Shown here one piece after another: positions 6,172 to 8,349 of a stretch of DNA of 8,349 nt. The DNA is from Coriobacteriales bacterium (GTDB lineage: Bacteria > Actinomycetota > Coriobacteriia > Coriobacteriales > CADBOM01): NCBI GenBank assembly GCA_017515355.1, contig JAFWGD010000033.1:1-8349 (forward strand), in the 5' to 3' direction. The notes below the pieces were generated by a model that saw only the letters and a program-made list of their open reading frames with translations, made no database searches and was not told where the DNA came from. How positions within the stretch are numbered: position 1 is the first letter of the stretch; the number at the start of each line of letters is the position of its first letter. The position numbers were made by a program, and so were the translations under genes.

Positions 6172-6724
6172 TAGCAAATCGATGGCGGGGCGCTTGCGAA
6201 ACGCACTCCACCACTCCGCCAGCCGATCGCTCCCGATTCGATGCGCTACGATGGGCGGCGCTCCGACTTCGTCTCTTGGCGATCAGCGCAAGCATCACCG
6301 CGCAGAGGATCATCGCGATGCCGACGATCAGGTATATGGCGAGCTTGGCGTTGGTGGTCCCGTAGATGTCGAGGACACCCCTCATCACGCTGCCGACCGC
6401 GAGCATCATTACCCCGGCGCCGTAGAGCGTGACGATGCCCTTGCTAGGAAGCTCCAGATGGCACACGTCAGCGATGACGGCGGGCAATACGCCGCCGAAG
6501 AGCGGTATGGCGAAGGCGAACGCCATGAAGGCCGAGAACACATCGTGGCTGAAGGCCTCGTAGATGCCTCCGAACAGGGCGAATCCCACCGAGATCGCGA
6601 TGTAGCGCAGAGCGCTGGTGCGGGCACGGCTGCGAGAGGCCTCCCCTATGGCGCGAGAGAATCCTCCCTGAAACGCATGAGCCCCCGGCCATGCGCCTGT
6701 GCACCTTCTATCCGATGTAGACAA
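6149..6724 (-). CDS. Small four-helix integral membrane protein, function unknown
   Basis: I do not recognise this protein. Its 191 residues contain four clear hydrophobic spans, at about 39-57, 62-85, 96-118 and 127-149, rich in Gly and Ala, with conspicuous IAISVGFALFGGIYEAF and AIPLFGGVLPAVIADV. A basic hydrophilic tail follows (150-191, beginning KRRSRS). The hydrophobic pattern persists only in this frame, which argues that it is real. The start is uncertain: no in-frame ATG lies ahead of the first helix. The only conventional candidate is TTG at 6722-6724, with AGGAAGG 9 nt upstream (6734-6740); it overlaps the preceding gene by 17 nt. A non-standard start nearer residue 22, after GGGAGGA, cannot be excluded. 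The last ten codons run into the AT-rich control region of the next gene. As third gene of the envelope cluster it may help glycan export or anchor a partner; this is inference. Confidence 0.72.
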   Translation of the reverse strand: MSTSDRRCTGAWPGAHAFQGGFSRAIGEASRSRARTSALRYIAISVGFALFGGIYEAFSHDVFSAFMAFAFAIPLFGGVLPAVIADVCHLELPSKGIVTLYGAGVMMLAVGSVMRGVLDIYGTTNAKLAIYLIVGIAMILCAVMLALIAKRRSRSAAHRSASNRERSAGGVVECVSQAPRHRFANCKDLSN

Positions 6725-7679
6725 TGTCGCTCACCTTCCTCTCCTTGGTGGAGTTTCCGCTGGTAGTCGGGTTGTTCACTACTTCGCCAACGTAATACAT
6801 CGTCGAGCTTCCACCGCCATCCAGGTTGTAGGCGCATGTGACGCCGAGACCCTTCATGAAGGTTGCGAGCTCTTTCAGCGAGAGCCCCTCGCTCTCGTCG
6901 GTGCGGCCGTCGGAGACGACGAACACATAGTGGTTAGCGCTGATCATCCCTATTGCGGTGCGCGGATTAGAGGCCATCGCCTTGCCGACCTCCTCGTCGG
7001 CGGTGACGGCAATCTGCCCATCTTCGATCAGCGCAGGCCCGAACGAGAACACCTGCCAGACCCCTTGGTCGACGAGCTCCTCGGCGCTGACATCGCCGGT
7101 GTTGGCGATCTCCATAGTCCCATCGGCGTAGATGCATGCGATCTCGGTGTCGCTCTTGGAGGTCGAACGGTAGAGCACGCCGTTTCGGATCACATACCCG
7201 CTCTCCTGCGCACCGTAGTAGTCGCCATTGATCGCAAGCGTTGCACCGCAGTCCTCCGCCATATCGGAGGTCGTGGCGGTGATGTTCTTCCCATAGGAGC
7301 CATTGGCGAACGCCGCCTTAAGGTATTGCGCCGAACTCACCTGAACATCGGCGACGTAGACATGGGTACCCTCGTAGATGCATTCGGTAACTGTAATCTC
7401 CACATCTCCATCCGAATAGCCCGTACCGGTTGAGCTGTCAGCCGATGCAGATGAGTCGATTCCGCTGGAGGATCCATGTGCGGATCGGCTGTACCCATCA
7501 CCGCCATCGGACTCTCCGCTCAGGCTATCCTGAGCGGCCTCGAACGCGCTCGCCGACTCGCTGGCAGTGGCCTGCGCCTGGTAAATGTCCTCACGCAGGA
7601 ACGTATCAAACAGAATGAATCCTGTAAGCGCCAGAATCAGCACCGCGTATGCTGCTCCAGCCGGTATCCGCCTTATCAT
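6708..7679 (-). CDS. Membrane-anchored phosphodiester glycosidase (NAGPA-domain) protein
   Basis: The 323-residue product has a short basic N-terminus (MIRR), one hydrophobic helix (about 8-25) that should act as an uncleaved signal anchor, and a Ser/Gly/Asp-rich linker (about 38-91). A C-terminal NAGPA-type domain (about 95-323) follows. Family motifs are evident: AINGDYYG (149-156), VIRNGVLYR (163-171), FGPALIEDG (213-221), NPRTAIGM (238-245), VVSDGRTDESEGLSLKELA (254-272) and NLDGGGSSTM (285-294). The domain is named after the mammalian enzyme that removes GlcNAc from phosphodiester-linked sugars. Bacterial members are mostly extracellular, with few known substrates; surface glycans or teichoic-acid-like polymers are reasonable guesses. 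The ATG at 7677-7679 is required to include the anchor and has GGAAGGGGG about 10 nt upstream. Its 5' end overlaps the preceding gene by 74 nt, and its 3' end overlaps the membrane protein gene by 17 nt. Confidence 0.9.
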   Translation of the reverse strand: MIRRIPAGAAYAVLILALTGFILFDTFLREDIYQAQATASESASAFEAAQDSLSGESDGGDGYSRSAHGSSSGIDSSASADSSTGTGYSDGDVEITVTECIYEGTHVYVADVQVSSAQYLKAAFANGSYGKNITATTSDMAEDCGATLAINGDYYGAQESGYVIRNGVLYRSTSKSDTEIACIYADGTMEIANTGDVSAEELVDQGVWQVFSFGPALIEDGQIAVTADEEVGKAMASNPRTAIGMISANHYVFVVSDGRTDESEGLSLKELATFMKGLGVTCAYNLDGGGSSTMYYVGEVVNNPTTSGNSTKERKVSDIVYIG

Positions 7680-8349
7680 CTATGACGGCCCCCTTCCCGT
7701 CCTTTCCAGGCGATTTGAATACGAATTTGCGCTGAACGCAGTAGTTGACTACGAAGAGCAGAAGCTCGACGGCGATCTTCGCGAAGTACGGAGCAGTGCC
7801 GAGCGCCACCGCACCTTCGAGCAGAAGCGTATTGATGGCTAGCATCCCCGCAGCTAGAAGCGCATATTTGACTGCGGACTTCACCGCTGACCCCTTGTGG
7901 GCGAAGACCAGCTTCCTATTGAGCGCATAGTTGAGCGCCGCACTAGCGATGCGCGCCAGCACGTTGGCGGCAATCAGAGCGAACGACAGTCCGATAGACC
8001 CCAGAACCGCATATGAGATGCTGAAGATCGCGTAGTCTGCAAGGAAGCTGACGAACGACGAGCCCGAGAACCTCAATATCTCCCTGTATATGCTGTACGA
8101 ATCCCTGATCGCATTGAAGTGCGAGGCCCCGTTGCCATCGAGATATACCGTCTCGATGGGCACCTCTGAAACTTTACGCCCACTGCGCACCCATTCCATA
8201 AGGACCTTCATCTCGTATTCGTAGCGGCTCCCAGAAACTGCGGCCATCCAATCGAGAGAGCGATGGGTGAAGGCGCGCAGGCCAGTTTGCGTGTCGCTTA
8301 CGCGCGAACGTGTGACGAGTTTGAAAACAAACCTGGTTATCGAATTGCC
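7606..8349 (-). CDS. GT2-GtrA fusion: polyprenyl-phosphate glycosyltransferase with GtrA membrane domain (5' part missing at window edge)
   Basis: The last 247 codons are visible, open from the right edge, so the true start lies outside. The first 90 or so visible residues are the end of a DPM1/GtrB-type family 2 glycosyltransferase: RVSDTQTGLRAF (16-27), SGSRYEYEMKVLME (39-52), EVPIETVYLDGNGASHFN (62-79) and IRDSYSIYREILRF (81-94). A GtrA domain follows with four hydrophobic spans at about 98-118, 121-140, 158-180 and 189-203, and the paired loops ALNYALNRKLVFAHK (138-152) and VNYCVQRKFVFKSP (201-214). Such fusions are thought to transfer a sugar to polyprenyl phosphate on the cytoplasmic face and help move it across the membrane for surface glycan decoration. 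The hydrophilic tail after residue 214 shares its DNA with the start of the NAGPA gene. Family assignment is strong; sugar and acceptor are unknown. Confidence 0.93.
   Translation of the reverse strand, partial: GNSITRFVFKLVTRSRVSDTQTGLRAFTHRSLDWMAAVSGSRYEYEMKVLMEWVRSGRKVSEVPIETVYLDGNGASHFNAIRDSYSIYREILRFSGSSFVSFLADYAIFSISYAVLGSIGLSFALIAANVLARIASAALNYALNRKLVFAHKGSAVKSAVKYALLAAGMLAINTLLLEGAVALGTAPYFAKIAVELLLFVVNYCVQRKFVFKSPGKDGKGAVIDDKADTGWSSIRGADSGAYRIHSV

Noticed and set aside
1..8349. CRISPR array, insertion sequence, integrase, tRNA or rRNA
   Set aside because: No regularly spaced long repeats, transposase motifs, terminal inverted repeats, attachment-site tRNA or RNA-gene signatures were seen on reading both strands.

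Overview
The window is high-GC bacterial DNA, densely packed, with most genes on the minus strand. A split glycine decarboxylase (separate GcvPA and GcvPB), a GT2-GtrA fusion next to a phosphodiester-glycosidase (NAGPA-like) protein, and an AlbA_2/HATPase_c_4 regulator together suggest a Gram-positive anaerobe. An actinobacterium of the class Coriobacteriia (Collinsella/Eggerthella type) is my best guess. This is inference from gene content and composition; there is no rRNA or other phylogenetic marker here.

Positions 1-3545 (minus strand) hold a glycine cleavage operon in the order gcvT, gcvH, gcvPA, gcvPB. gcvPB runs off the left edge of the window. Gaps between genes shrink along the operon (35, 12 and 1 nt), and each start has a visible Shine-Dalgarno sequence. 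The products are the T, H and two P subunits that convert glycine plus tetrahydrofolate to CO2, ammonia and methylene-THF. The L protein and lipoate ligase are not in view. No glycine riboswitch is visible; the best promoter gives a leader of only about 20 nt.

Positions 3546-3840 are a 295-nt divergent intergenic region. It holds the candidate gcvT promoter with an overlapping inverted repeat, a GC-rich dyad, and a good sigma70-like promoter for a plus-strand short-chain dehydrogenase (3841-4608). That gene meets a convergent minus-strand AlbA_2/ATPase-fold/winged-helix regulator (4617-6029) with only 8 nt between the two stop codons.

Upstream of the regulator (about 6050-6180) lies a strikingly AT-rich segment. 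It carries a candidate promoter and five related WTTGNWAA boxes spaced near whole helical turns. This is the best candidate for undescribed regulatory DNA in the window.

Positions 6149-8349 (minus strand) hold an overlapping three-gene envelope cluster: a GT2-GtrA polyprenyl-phosphate glycosyltransferase (entering from the right edge), a membrane-anchored extracellular NAGPA-domain protein, and a small four-helix membrane protein of unknown function. The overlaps of 74 and 17 nt imply translational coupling. I infer a role in making, exporting and trimming a surface glycan.

I found no tRNA, rRNA, CRISPR array, insertion sequence, prophage or obvious defence system. Apart from the regulator's control region and the envelope trio, the window looks like ordinary chromosome.
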